Shown here piece after piece: positions 1 through 12,153 of a stretch of 64,000 bases of DNA; position 1 is the stretch's first letter; the number at the start of each line of letters is the position of its first letter. The notes beneath the pieces are model-generated. The model worked only from the letters and a program-made list of their open reading frames with translations. It ran no database searches and had not been told where the DNA came from. Position numbers and translations under genes: made by a program. The stretch comes from Cunninghamia lanceolata (taxonomy: Eukaryota; Streptophyta; Pinopsida; Cupressales; Cupressaceae): the NCBI GenBank assembly GCA_027924645.1, contig BSBN01000809.1:46468001-46532000 (forward strand), given 5' to 3'.

Positions 1-610
1 ACACACTCTTGATGCGATTTTAAGTCGATGCCAAGTCAAAATATAGTGAAAATATGTCAAAATAGGCACTTTTTTCACCAAAACTTAATGCAAGGGAGAA
101 TTACAAAGGGTGTTGTGAGGAAAATGATGATGGATAGAAAATAATATCAGTAATAAAAGCCACTTAGTTCCAAAATATCCAACACAACATGCTTTTGGTG
201 CCACTTAAGGTCAAACCCTAGTGAAAATATAGCAAAAATAGGCTATTTTCACAGTTTTTCAACTCCAAGACCTAGCAAAAGAGATGTTGTAAGGAATTTT
301 AGGAGGTAAAAAAAATAATATCAATAATATCAATCACCTCAATCCATAAAATTGATCACAACACTCTTGGAGTGCAAACTAGGTCAAACCCTAGGGCAAA
401 AATAGTCAAAATGTGTAGTTTTTCACCAAATTTTCACGACAAGAGCCCGTTAAAAGGGTGTTGTGAATATTTTCATGAGGGGAAACAAATTATTACCCTG
501 ATAAAAATAAAATAAAGCCAAAATATCTTTCACAACACACCTACGGTGCAAGTTTATAAAGTTGATAGGGCCAAATTTAGTGAAAATCGTTGTTTTCGAA
601 GCCCTAGGTT
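1..610. repeat. Decayed tandem repeat, unit about 174 bp, 3-4 copies
   Basis: A block beginning CACAACA, then CTT and GGTGC or GAGTGC, followed by AGGTCAAACCCTAG-like and AAAATAG-like segments and a later AGGGTGTTGTGA-like segment, recurs at about 1, 183, 357 and 531. The last two intervals are 174 bp each and the first is about 10 bp longer. Copies are clearly diverged and the array runs off the left edge of the window, so its true length is unknown. It could be a fragment of a satellite or a repeat inside an LTR. No coding potential is seen. Confidence 0.6.
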
Positions 611-1873
611 TGCGATGTTGGGACAAAATGCTATGTGAATTATTTGAAGTCTAATTTTTGATGGAAATTGAATACTCTCAAATCTAAAAATTATTTTCAA
701 GCTTGATCATGCAAAATGCCAATGCAAATTTAATGAAAATGCATCAAAATTGCTAGTTTTTGTTGAAATTTTCTATGCAAAAATGCAAATATTTTAAATC
801 TAAATGCAAATTTACACTAAAATGAAAGACTACAGCCAAATAAAAATTTTAATGATCCTCTAAAATCAGTAGAAAAATATGATAAAATATTTTGCCTACT
901 AACCCTAGATTTTGGAATTACTAGGTTATATAAAATTGTCAAAATTTCCACAAAACCATAGCAATTAAATGATTAAAATGCAATGCAAAATTTTAATTTT
1001 TTATATTTTTCTATAGTTTACATCAGATCTGATGCAAAAATCATGAATTAGGAAAATTTAGAAAGAATTGATGCAATTTAGTAAGCCCAACAATGCAAAA
1101 AAAAAATTAATTTTCCAAATTTTGCAATTTTTTTGAATTTTCCTCATTGTAATCAAATGAATGACTATATGAATGAATGAAATCAATCCAAATCTAAAGA
1201 CAAACACTCAGCAAGTTGCAATTTAAGTCTAAAAACATGGGTTCACCAAAATGTTTAGGAGAAAATTGGATTTAATAATGTTTTAGTTTTTAGATGTTTA
1301 AATCTGCCTTTCCTCTATACATTCAAGAATCTAGGGTCGAGTGGCGAGAACTATCATACCCTAGGTCATTTACAAATGTAGGAAAACTTGGATTAGGGAA
1401 TTTAATTATTAATTTTCCTTCTCATATGCCCAATTAACCATTAAAACCCTAATTATGCAAATACGACAACAAATTGATGAATGACAGAAAAAGCTCTTGC
1501 AAATAGGAGTAAAATACCAAATCACAGAATACCTATTTTTGGGGTTTTGAAGCAGAACAGTTAGGGACACTGAAGCGGGCGCCCAAGTTCAAGGTACCAG
1601 TTTCTTTGTAGGATCTAGACCTCTTTCCAACACTAATTAGCCTTGTAACTTCTATTTCTCGAAACTTGGATGCTGAGGACACTAGAGTGAGCACCCAAGT
1701 CCTGGAAGTGCTCTTGTGTCCTACTTTTCTTCAGATCCTGAATCCTTGATGTCTGCCAATCCTTCCTACAACTCCACTTTTCCCAAATGCGACACCTGTA
1801 ACCTGTACTCACAAGACTTGGTTTGGGGGTTGTGGTGTTTAGAGGCTTGCCTTGAAGTCATGTAGGAGTCAAG
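611..1873. other. Unassigned AT-rich stretch
   Basis: No gene is seen. The first half is rich in ATGCAAAT-like words. 1,550-1,740 is locally GC-richer with two related segments around GCGCCCAAGT and GCACCCAAGT, which resemble a segment near 5,080. These may be the two flanks of one older element split by the LTR at 1,874-4,604, but this is a guess. Confidence 0.3.
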
Positions 1874-4604
1874 GACAACACTGAGAGGGGGGTAAATCAG
1901 TGTTGTGTGAATTTTCAAATCTTTTTACCAACTTTAACTTTCAGAGCACAAGGACTGTGAATGCAGAAAGAGAACAAAACTTCATAAGTAAATCATACAC
2001 ACATAGAGAAGATTATGACACAAGATTTGCACGAGTGGAAAACCCTCCAGGGGTAGAAAAACCACTCCAAAACTACCTCACTGGCTTAATAAAAAACCTC
2101 ACTGGTTACAATGTTTAGAAGCACCAACTTCAAGGAGCACCAACCCCTAATTCATTTAGAAGCACCAACTTCAAGGAGCACCAACCCCTAATACAAAACA
2201 AATTAAGAACTCAGAGGGTTTCTCTGTTTCAATACAAAACACTTCTTCTCTCACATGTGTCTGTCAAATGGCCATTCTTTTCATCAACCCAAATCATATA
2301 CAAACTTAGATATTCAAAATCAATCCTGTATTCTGATCCACTCAGCAACACTGCATACTCTGTATGTTTCATCTTTGTCTATTTATAAAGTTGCATCAAT
2401 GCACCTGAAAAATTATTGTAAATGAAAAGACTCTTGATGTTCCTCTTCTCTACAAAATCAAATTCATCTTTTATGACCTTTCATATTTCAATCAGTGTCC
2501 TGTAGGAGAAAATAAAAACTCTTTTATTTGTATCCTCTTCATATCCACCTGCAAGAAATCCTGAACCAACAAATTACATCTCTATAAAATAAAATCAATT
2601 TCATATTTTCTCTGAATAACTTTTCATTTTCTCTCATATTTCAATCTCATCACTTCTGCAAATTTCAAATAAAATTTTCTTCAAATTCTTTTTTAAAAAT
2701 GTCTTCAATAAATCTGCCTTCATGTATGAACCTTCATATTCCTTATTTTCTTTTCAACAGGACTCTTCAATCTGCAAACATCTGTGTATAAACAATCTTT
2801 TTCAAAAACAATTCATATTCTCTTTGCAATTTTTCACAAAAAATAAAATCATTCAATCTTGTCAATCTTCCTCATGAAAACCTTTCACCTTCACTAAATT
2901 CTTCATCAAATTTATTTTTCAATCTGCCCTTGTATTCTTTCATCTGCCCTGCATAAACAAAATCATGAAAGAAGTCCAAACATCTTCAATAAAATCTGAT
3001 CAATAAAATCTCTAAGAACTTTCATCTTCTCTGCAAAAGAAAATCTCCCTTGTCTTCTTCAAAAAAAATCTTTCTAAAAATATTTTCTTCAAAAACTTTG
3101 TCCTCATCCTTTTCACAAAAACTTTCCTCTTACCAATTTTATGAGGATAGAAAAAAAACTTCTTTTAGAAATCTTCTAAAAAAGAATTCCAAAAAAATTG
3201 CTTTTAAAAGCTTCAACTAAATCTGCTACAAAATCTCCTAAAAACATGCTTCCATATCCCTTAAAAAAATCACCTTTGTGGAGGGCTAAAATTAGCCATT
3301 AAAATCTTTTCTCAAAATAAAGCTCCACATATAAATATAAATTTTGAGCCTTTTACTTTTCAAATATATATAGACTATATATGCATCGGACTTCATAATA
3401 ATCCAAAATCATTTGATAGTCTTCTTTTTAAAACCAAAGTCTTTTAATAATAATTGAGCTTCTTAAAGCACATTTGATGGTTTATTCAATACAAATAGAC
3501 TTGAAAAAATTGGGCTCCATAAATATATTATAAGGAATTTGACCATTCAAAATTCTATTTTATTTTATCAACGACCCTCCAACGTGCTCCTCCATGTGCC
3601 TTTCACTCTAAAACAAATGCCCTCTTTTGAAATTTTATCAACAACCATTGATTCATTTTAATACCGATTGCATCGGTCTAGCAGTAAGAAAGGGGCCAGT
3701 CTATCACATGATTCTTATGCCCTCAAATAATGACTTAAAGTCACAAACAACTTATTATAGCAGGTCAACAACTATTAAAAACAAAAAGTGCATCTTTTAT
3801 GCTATGGGCAGCATTAGGGATTTAGTCTTGTTTAGAATTTAGATTATATAAATTATAATTTACATCTCTTATCTTAAATTCACAAAAAAACTACTCCTTT
3901 TCACAACTTTTGCAGAGATAATTGTCAGTGACTAATACCATCTTCAATTTGAAAACAACCTTTTTGACATGTAAAAGCAAACACTAAATCATGAAAGGAG
4001 ATCAACTTCAAACATCAACTAAATCATGAAAGGTTAAGAGAAGACTTCTTCATCTAACAAACTTAACTCCAACTACCAACTGATCTTCCCATACCTTGAA
4101 GTGTGTCATCTCATACCTTGAAGTAACCTGACAATCTGACAACCTTGTCTTGAGCACAACCAGTTACTTTTAAATTCACATTATATGACCCCAAATGTAT
4201 GACATCATAAACAAATCTCTAAAATTCACTTCAACATATGACCTGTTCAATCAATCTTTGGATTTAACATAATAAAGGATATTATGGAGACCAAACTCCC
4301 TGATTTCAACATTTGTTTGTATGATGATCAACTCACAACTGAAGACTATGCCATTGCCATTGAATACTAAGATCAACTCACAACTGAAGACTATGCCATT
4401 GAATACTGAGATCAACTCACAACTTCAATTGATATATGCATCTGTAAAGATAAATCATGACAAATTTAACAACACACAAGATAATGTAATCCTGCAACAA
4501 CACACAAGATGATATACTTCTAATGATGCACTCCTGCAATAACACACAAGATGATGTACTCCTGAAACAACACATTTGACATCAATGACAACCTGTCACC
4601 ATCA
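1874..4604 (-). mobile_element. Probable solo LTR of a Ty1/copia element (S1)
   Basis: Read on the minus strand, this starts TGATGGTGACAGG followed by TTGTCATTGATGTCAAA, matching the start of the C1 LTR at 59,074 (TTGTCATTGATGTCAAA). It ends with a C-tract and CTCAGTG as the C1 LTR does near 28,110 and 60,950. Near that end it also shares the stretch corresponding to GGTTTTTC...CTTGTGT in C1. The direct repeat AGTCAAG lies on both sides (1,867-1,873 and 4,605-4,611) and would serve as a target duplication. No primer-binding site is seen beyond the 3' end, so a solo LTR is favoured. The right terminus is inferred from the repeat, not from a second LTR copy. A 38-bp unit at 2,114-2,190 is duplicated inside. 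Confidence 0.55.
4324..4575. repeat. Short tandem duplications inside S1
   Basis: A segment of about 40 bp beginning GATCAACTCACAACTGAAG is present twice and partly a third time (4,327-4,430). Just downstream a segment with AACACACAAGATGAT is present two to three times (4,470-4,575). These are local duplications within the LTR. The short plus-strand reading frames across them are by-products of the repeats, not genes. Confidence 0.6.
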
Positions 4605-4611
4605 AGTCAAG

Positions 4612-5560
4612 CCTCAGAAGTCACTTAAGTCTCCAAACACCATTGTCAGACAAAGATTGCACGACCTTGTGAGGCAGAGGCAAAAACCAAAGGAATCAAT
4701 GATGAAAACACAAATATTATGTCACCTTGTAGTGAAGCTCTCATGGAGGAAGATGCTCTTCATGCCATGAGGAAATTGATGCTCAAATCTACAAATATCA
4801 ACACACAAAACATACAAGTCTACTCTTGCAACACAAGAGAAGCCTTGAATCACCTTGAGAACACTTGAACATCACAATTGCTATCTAATTGAAATCTAGT
4901 TTACAAATGAATGCCTAAGCATGCTTATATATGCAACTACAAACACTCCCACCAAGATTTTTGTAATTCAAACTTACCGTGTCAGCAAAAGGACCTAATA
5001 ATGGTCACAAACCGACACCTAGAAATTAGGGCTGCGCCAAAATAGGGTAGGACTAGGGCATGGATGCCCAAGTCCTCCCCGGGGCTATTTTGGGTAGGGT
5101 ATAGCTCAAGGGGTCCACCTAGGTCCAATTTTCCATGGAACCTAGGTCTCATTCCATCGGGATGTCAAAATATGGACTAAAATGTCCTAAATGCATGTCA
5201 AAGACCCATGAGCTAAACCGACGTTACAATAAGCAAGTAATTGATTAGGCTTAAAGAGTTAAAATAATCTGTTATGAGTCTAAAACTTACTCTACTAGAT
5301 ACAAAAGAAAGCACAAAATAGCAATGGAAAAAGAATAAAATAGGCATGTATGTGTAAACGAATACAATTATATCATAGATTGAAACAAATTTGTGGTAAA
5401 CTAATCCTTGTTCAATTTACAGTTGCACAATTAAAACATAAGATTGTGATATCTTCAATGGACAAATTAATCACAAAATTTCAAGAAATCATCCATCATA
5501 TTCATGCACAAGGAGAAGCTCAAACACTAGTAATGAAATATAAATCTTAGATATTCTATT
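4612..5560. other. Unassigned intergenic DNA
   Basis: No gene is recognised. 5,020-5,170 is a GC-richer patch including CCTCCCCGGGGC and repeated CCTAGGTC words, of the kind often seen inside LTRs of large plant elements, but no termini could be placed. Confidence 0.25.
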
Positions 5561-6099
5561 TGATATTGGTTTAAAATTAGTTCTAGTTTGCATTCCAAAA
5601 TCAACAAGGAAATTTCATAGGACCACTAGCCCAAGTTAAAATTCTACTCCTAAAATGGACAACTTAATAGAAATTCTATTACATTAATTTAAAATAAATG
5701 TCCCCTCTCTTAAAATGATGCACAATCCCCTTTTATATCATTACATTCATTTAAGAGACTACATCCTTTGATCACAATGGATAGCTCCATTCATTATTTG
5801 CTTATGACAATTTTTATGAAGCCCAAACTATTAGTACCCTTGAGACAACTTCAAGGAAAATGGAAAATTTGATTACAAATTTGATTGGTAGCTAATGTAA
5901 GAGTTTCATTGGTCTAGAACAAGAGATGGTGGGCTACAAAGTAGCTAAGGATACCAAACCCTCACAAGAATTCATATTTTATTCCTTCTCAAGGAGTTGC
6001 ACCATGTTGCATTTACATGCCTATCTACCCATAGCTTGTAGTACCTATTTCCATTGATGAAGATGTAAAAGTTTATATGCATGATGTTTCTGGATATGA

Positions 6100-6500
6100 A
6101 TAGAATGTTGATTGCCAATTACATTTGAATGAGAGTTTTAAGGTTGCAAATAGTAGCTCACGAATGGTGGTGTATTACTATGCACGATATGAGCAATGCA
6201 ACATAGGAAATCAAGACCTTTATAATGGCTATTTAACATAACATAAAGAGCATTGATCAAAGGAATAATAGTTCTAGGCAAGTCCTCATGATGTAGAAAA
6301 TTTTGGAAATCCACCAAATGGTGATCTAGCTCATGGATTTGCTCTAGTGAGACACTGCCTAATGCAGCCTCGTGGTCAAAAGCTACCTTGGCATCATGAT
6401 AGCTAGTCATGGGAACAATTGTGAAAGAAGAGGGAGAAGGAAGAATTGTAGTGGCTAGATCAGAAGAGAAGTTTACAAAATCAGGTGTTGAATGATTGGA
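6100..6500 (-). pseudogene. Unidentified coding fragment
   Basis: An open minus-strand frame of 90 codons (6,138-6,410) stays open further upstream to about 6,500. Its composition looks like a genuine protein, with regular hydrophobic spacing and little low-complexity sequence. It includes words such as FDHEAALGSVSLEQIHELD and PRTIIPLINALYVMLNSHYK. Below 6,140 the frame breaks down with stops although protein-like text continues for about 500 bp. I do not recognise the family. It could be an exon of a captured gene, part of an old retroelement polyprotein, or chance. Confidence 0.3.
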
Positions 6501-6509
6501 GTGTTAAGG

Positions 6510-7798
6510 GCACCAGATTGTTCCATTATAGAAAGATGGCATAAACTTCTATGAACAATGTATTGAGAGTTAGAGGTCTAGGTTTGAAGATCATAAATAT
6601 AGTTTCAACTTCACAACACAGTCCAAAGCAATGAAAGAAGATTTATTGTTTTATGTGCTTAAGAGATTATTTGAATGTTTAAGAAAATGTTTATAAGAGA
6701 TAGGTTCATCAAGATATAGACAAGAAAAAGTTATATCTTGATTAAAATACAATAATAAAGGGATCTTTCCACTACAACTACACTAGGGTCCTGTCTAGTT
6801 TTATGCTATCTAGTGTTTTAGATAGGCCTACATCAACATGCCCACTTTGTGCTAAAATAGATGAAAATGAAAATAGAATAACAACTTGAATAAAGAGAAA
6901 GAACTAAATAAATGCTAGAAACAAACTACTATAGATGGAATTATAAAAATTTAAATACAGAACTAGAAAGAGACATCACAAAGGAACCTAGTATAGAAGG
7001 ATGAAGTTCATTGGCCTGGATAGTAGTAGACCATGGGGATGTAGATGTGCATGGTGCTGACATCCTAAAAGTATAAAAAATAAAAAGTTTGGATTATGCA
7101 TGATTCCTTGCTACTTGCATAGTGCAACAAAAATCAAGAAGTAAACCCAGTAATCTCCAGGTGAAAACATATATAAAGATAATGTGAATATTCTATTAAA
7201 ATCTAATGAAACATGAAATTAACAAGAGGAAGGAAGAAATATTAACAAACCCTCTGTGCGGCTAAATTATATTCTTCCTCAAAATACCTGCTGCTAAGAA
7301 CAAGGAAATATTGTTTTGGATACTAAGGAGCTTGCCTTTAGGTCAAGCCCCTGCTTTGGTCTTTTGATCTCCATGGCTAGCAAGGATAGAAATAGGAAGA
7401 AAAATGTTTATGCTCTTACTTCTTAAATGTGTCTGAGAAATAACTAGTAGTGACAAATGGAATGAAAACTAAAAATGTCTTCCCTGGTCTATGGGGAAGA
7501 ATACCTTACTGCATGCAAGAGAAATAGAGTGGTGGTCTACACTAGAATTTTTTTAAATGAAAAACAAAACAATGTATATCAAGATTTGTAAACAATATTA
7601 CTAGTTCCAATAACAATGGAGGAGGCTCCAGCTCCTTGAGGGAAAAATATGAATGTAAACAACTTCAAACCCCTATAAAATATCCTTCACAATAATCAAA
7701 CTACAAATAAAGACCTCACAGAGCTAACAAAGATGGTATTACAATTTAGGAGAGATAAAAGCCACAATAGTCTTTCTTCAAAAATATTTCTAAAAACT

Positions 7799-7800
<2 letters not shown>
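6510..7800. other. Unassigned AT-rich intergenic DNA
   Basis: No gene, RNA or element boundary could be supported on either strand. Confidence 0.3.

Positions 7801-7840
<40 letters not shown>
7801..7840. repeat. (AG)20 microsatellite
   Basis: An uninterrupted AG dinucleotide run of 40 bp. It is probably length-polymorphic. No nearby gene is seen that it could regulate. Confidence 0.95.
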
Positions 7841-7843
<3 letters not shown>

Positions 7844-9188
7844 TCATGCAAGATAAGAAATTAGTGGTTTGCAGTTGCATAAGCATTACAAGAATCTCTT
7901 CCACTGTAAAAGATGTTCAATGCATCCCAAAAATAGATCACTTGACATTACATGCTCACAAGATGCCAACACGATGCACAAATGTTCACACTAAGCGCTA
8001 GCATCCAAGTGATTTTACTTCTTGGTTTTATGAAACATCTTTAGGCTAAGAGAAACGCAATGCATTAAAATGCATTTTCATGAAATTAAGCCTAAAAAAC
8101 AAATGAACCAAAAAAAAAAAAACCCAAAAATACACAAGAGAAGCAAGCACCAAAGTAAGCACCAAATGTAGCATGAAATTGCAAAGGTATGCAATTTTCG
8201 ATGTTACACATACATGAAATTTGTCTCACTTAGCAATGATAAGAAAAAATCTTTACTTTTTTTCACCATTTTTTTTTTAATAAAAATTGTCTATGGATAC
8301 CTTATTTAAATGATTGTAACATAATAACTTTAAAAAGGAATTTTTCAATTTTAATAGGTAGATATGATATGGGTGAGCCATTGCATTTCTAGTTTCTCGT
8401 GGTTTACCCTATACACAAGTATTTATTTATTTTTCAATCCAAATGTGTAAAGGAAGTAAAAAGTGACCACATATTTACATCAAATAATTACTTTTTCAAT
8501 AATATTTTTGGTTCTTGAGATCAATGTCAAATTATTACAATATAAAAGTATGTTTAATGTATTTTATTTTTATAGTCTCCCAGGAAATTCATTAAAGACT
8601 TTTCATCTAGAGATGAGTGTAATAGTGATGGAAATGAAAAATTTAGTTACATGTGTAAGGGTTATACAAAAATAATGGTATTAAAAATGTCATTAAAAAA
8701 ATAACTACCTAGGATATATGGTAAAAAGGAGAATATTTTAATAGAAATTGTGCACTAAGAGGGAGTATAAAAATTCAAAGATGTCAAGGTAGAAATGATA
8801 TTAGGTGTATTATTTAAGACTTCATGATTATGAGATACTATGTGAATTCCTCAACCAAGGTTTCTCTCTAACAAATATCCTTTTAAGTCACATGCCCTTA
8901 AAGTAGGGGAAGTTCTTTTCCAATTCATATAGTTATCTTCAATCACCATAGGCGCTGGTGGTTTGGTTTCAAATTTAATTCAAATCTAATTTCAATAGAC
9001 ATCATAACATGTCAATGACCCAATGAATCTGATTTTTGTTCTAGATGGCACTAATAAAAGCCTTGCACATGACAAGATGAAAACTAGATTTCTAACAAAT
9101 CTATTGTTAAAGAAATCTTGACATTAAGTTTCCCAAATAAGCTTTTCGTAATAAAATTTCACATGCATATTAAAATTCAGCTGAGAAG
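7841..9188. other. Unassigned AT-rich intergenic DNA
   Basis: No gene or element is recognised. Several A-runs and T-runs (for example near 8,110 and 8,270) are present. The 70-codon frame at 8,463-8,675 has no protein-like features. Confidence 0.3.
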
Positions 9189-9450
9189 TCTGATTTGAAT
9201 ATCATGTGTCATAAAATCTTGTAATTGAGATATTATTCTCTCACCTCTATGTGTGAAATCTGATTTGAATGTCAAGTGTGGTATAAAATCCTATATCGAG
9301 ATATTTTTCTCTCACGTCTACTTGTGAGATCTGATTCAAATGTCATGTATCATATTATTCTCTCACCTCTATGTGTCAAATCTGATTTCAATGTCATGTC
9401 TCATAAAGTCATGTACCGAGATATTATTCAGTGAAATCTGATTTGAATGC
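9189..9450. repeat. Diverged minisatellite, unit about 50-71 bp
   Basis: The word TCTGATTTGAAT or a one- or two-base variant recurs at 9,189, 9,259, 9,330, 9,381 and 9,437. Between copies are variants of GTCATGTGTCATAAAATC, GAGATATTATTCTCTCACC and TCTATGTGTGAAA. The first intervals are 70-71 bp and the later ones lack an internal part (51 and 56 bp). Confidence 0.75.
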
Positions 9451-11430
9451 CGTGTCATAGAACACAGAAATCGGGGCATGAGAAGGATATAAACCTAATT
9501 TCATGACTTTCTGGGTCTACATGACATCACGATGTGACATGGGGCAAACATTGGATGCGAAATAGACTAACTTTAAGTTTAAGTTTCTCTAGGTTTGGAG
9601 TCGTCAATGAAGTCGACAACGACTAGAATACCTAATCCGACATCTTCATGTGTTCAGGTGAATGAAGTCCACAACTACTATAATACGTACTTTGCAGAAT
9701 GGATGCAACAGATTGGCTAAACTGAATTTGAAACAATCCTCGTGTTGATGCAGTTTTTACATTTTCATACATGAAAACGTCGGTCAACATAATATCATCA
9801 GGGACCTCAGTTCTAGAGAAAAGCTCGACCACAAAAACTAAATTCACTTAGGTAAAATGTCGAGTAAAGCGGGTTTAAAAAGCTTTTTGAGTGTACGGGA
9901 TATACAGGGACATTCTAGATGTAACACTTGGAGGTAGTCCTATGGCAAAACTAGGATATGTGGAGGTGAGAGATGTAATCAATGCGAACATGAGGCCTTT
10001 AGTTTGGTGGAATTTACTGACTTTGGAGTCTAATAACACATTCACTCCGAGACATGTTTATGCGAGACATGTTTACTCTCATATGTTGGAAGCCACCTAA
10101 AATAAGATTTCATATAGCTTTGATCTGACTCTTTAGGAAGTTACTCTATCCATAACATGGGCGCTTCAAACATGACAAGGTAATGTTGTAGACTTGAAAG
10201 CTCCACTTACCTATGATTCATAGGGACTTTAAGGTCTACAAGGTTCTTGCATATGGATGATGAAATAGGATAGACATGGCATAAGCATGTCTGGTCCAAA
10301 GAGAATGTGGGGATTACATGTTTAAATTAATGGATGTGAGTTGTTGAGCATATCAAAATTTATAGAGATTTCAAGTCTAATATGAATGACTTAACATTGT
10401 AGACATGAATGTTCCTACTTAAATAGATTAAATAGGGATGTTTAGATCTTTAGATCACTTTATACATGAAATGAATGTTTCTCTAGATGCAAGAGATTGG
10501 GTGAAACATAATCTATAGCATCTCAAGATCAACAATAGATAATAAAAATAGACAACTCAAACAAGGCTCAAGCAACAAACCATGAGCAAACATGAAGACA
10601 AGACCATAGAGCATAAGGGAAAACTAGAGCAAAGGTTTAAACATGAATGTGCAAGCCATAATGACTCCCACATAGACTGAAATCAAACCATACCATCACA
10701 TGCATAGAGCAAGACTAAAACCAAGATCTTAAACATGGCATAGACTCTAGGGTGGAAGCATAAAGATGTGCCCTAGTTGTGACCCATCTTAATTTTTCCC
10801 TGAAATCACATATGTTGTTTTCAAAATGCATGATTTTAGCCTAGAGTGGTTCCACCTAAGAGGGTTCAGTTGAAGGGAGTTATATCAAATACCTTTGTAT
10901 AGAACCTCCTAGGCTTAAATCAAACCCTCGATGGAGTCTCCTCTACGCCTATCAAAATGTTAAGGAAAAAGCAATTTCACTTCAACTTTTGGGGGAGCAA
11001 ATAAAGTCATTTAAAAATGCCATTTTGCAAGTATGCATCCATCATTGCTAGGTTTCTAAAAAGGATATATATATGAAGACAATAGGAAAAAATAAGAAAT
11101 GTTTAAAACAACTCAAAAAAATGTATTGCCATCCACACAGATATCCTTTTTTTAAAGAAAAAGAAAAAAATTGATTTTGATATAAGAGAAATGTGAGACA
11201 ATAAAATATAGGTCTAGTCTTTGTTAATACCAATTTAAAAATCAATGATAAATAAAATATTCAATAGAAAATTAGCAAAAATATTTGTGCCTTTAAAAAA
11301 TTCCAAAAAATTGTGAAATTTGTTATTTGTAGTGATTTTATGTAATATGATAAAATGTCACTCAATAAAAAAATAATAGAAAAATAAAAATAAAAGTGAA
11401 ATAAGTCTCTTAAAAATTCAAAAAATACAA
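9451..11430. other. Unassigned stretch upstream of the receptor-like protein gene
   Basis: Frames at 9,632-9,847 (minus) and 9,891-10,100 (plus) are short and unrecognised. The second reads somewhat like protein but has no family I can name. The rest is AT-rich with no supported feature. Confidence 0.3.
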
Positions 11431-11436
11431 TGAATA

Positions 11437-11780
11437 TTAAATTCTTGTCCATTTGTTCGGTATAATGGAGTTGTGAACATGTAATGAGTTGTGGAAAATG
11501 ACAATATAAAAGGAAGTCTCCCTCCCTTCGTATTGAATCTGAAATGACAAGAATTTAAGATTCGATTTGAATCTGAAATGACAATGTAAAAGGAAGTCGG
11601 TGGGAAAAATACAAATCGAATCTTAAATTCTTGTCATTTCAGATTCAATACATGTTAATTTATTGGAGTTGTGAACATGTATTTAGTCCGTGAGAGACTT
11701 CCTTTTAAATTCCACAACTCATTAATTTACAGTGTCCTTAAATCTTAAAATCTTAAATTCTTGTCCATTTGTTCGGTATG
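11437..11780. repeat. Nested inverted and direct repeats, possible foldback element
   Basis: The arms 11,531-11,569 and 11,612-11,650 are exact reverse complements over 39 bp with a 42-bp loop. Outside them an imperfect second pair (about 11,478-11,516 and 11,698-11,730, containing TAATGAGTTGTGG and CCACAACTCATTA) continues the fold. A direct repeat containing TTCTTGTCCATTTG and TTCGGTAT is at about 11,440 and 11,755. The structure ends only about 50 bp before the promoter of the gene at 12,154. It may be a miniature foldback transposon; no clean target duplication was found. Confidence 0.75.
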
Positions 11781-11825
11781 AGAGTAAACTAGGAAATTCC
11801 TGAGCAAAGGCATAATGTAATGTCA

Positions 11826-11840
11826 GATTGGTTATAAATA
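11826..11840 (+). promoter_or_regulatory. Candidate core promoter of the receptor-like protein gene
   Basis: TATAAATA at 11,833-11,840 follows directly on a GATTGG motif, an inverted CCAAT core. A start of transcription some 25-35 bp downstream would give a 5' leader of about 280 nt before the ATG at 12,154. This is pattern and position only; no transcript evidence is available. Confidence 0.45.
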
Positions 11841-11943
11841 AGTCATTAACACCCACGAAACTCAAAGAGGGGAACACTTGCAAGACCAAGAGAGAAGCAA
11901 GAAAAAAGTTTAGAGATATTCATAGTTTAGGAGTCTGAATTCA

Positions 11944-12018
11944 ATGGCCCCAAGTCCAAATTGGATGAGAAATTATGTAACAAACTTTTGGATAAGGTTT
12001 ACCGTGAGACTTGCATAG
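11944..12018 (+). CDS. Upstream ORF 1 (24 codons) in the leader of the RLP gene
   Basis: ATG at 11,944 opens a frame starting MAPSPNWMRN and ends at TAG 12,016-12,018, wholly inside the predicted leader. G at +4 but T at -3 gives a moderate start context, so some leaky scanning would be expected. If the leader is used as drawn, this uORF would reduce translation of the main frame. Confidence 0.35.
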   Translation: MAPSPNWMRNYVTNFWIRFTVRLA

Positions 12019-12074
12019 ACGGCACTCTCATTCCCTTCCCGAAGCTTCCACTCTTCATACAACAATATTTAAGC

Positions 12075-12110
12075 ATGGGAAGAGATTTATTTAGCATTCA
12101 TTTCCCCTGA
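12075..12110 (+). CDS. Upstream ORF 2 (11 codons) in the leader of the RLP gene
   Basis: ATG at 12,075 reads MGRDLFSIHFP and stops at TGA 12,108-12,110, 43 nt before the main start. It is short enough to allow reinitiation. Its role is inferred from position alone. Confidence 0.3.
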   Translation: MGRDLFSIHFP

Positions 12111-12153
12111 TTTCTGATCATCTCTTTTCCTTAGAAGTAAAGGTGTGGAAGAC

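Noticed and set aside
1..610. CRISPR-like array from the regular repeats at the left edge
   Set aside because: The whole 174-bp unit repeats, not a short repeat with unique spacers, and the DNA is clearly from a plant.
4321..4512. 63-codon plus-strand frame with repeated INSQLKTMPL
   Set aside because: It is produced by the tandem duplication inside LTR S1.
12145..12153. Start of the RLP frame at 12,145
   Set aside because: The first codon would be GTG. Plant nuclear genes start at ATG; the ATG at 12,154 is 9 nt downstream in good context.
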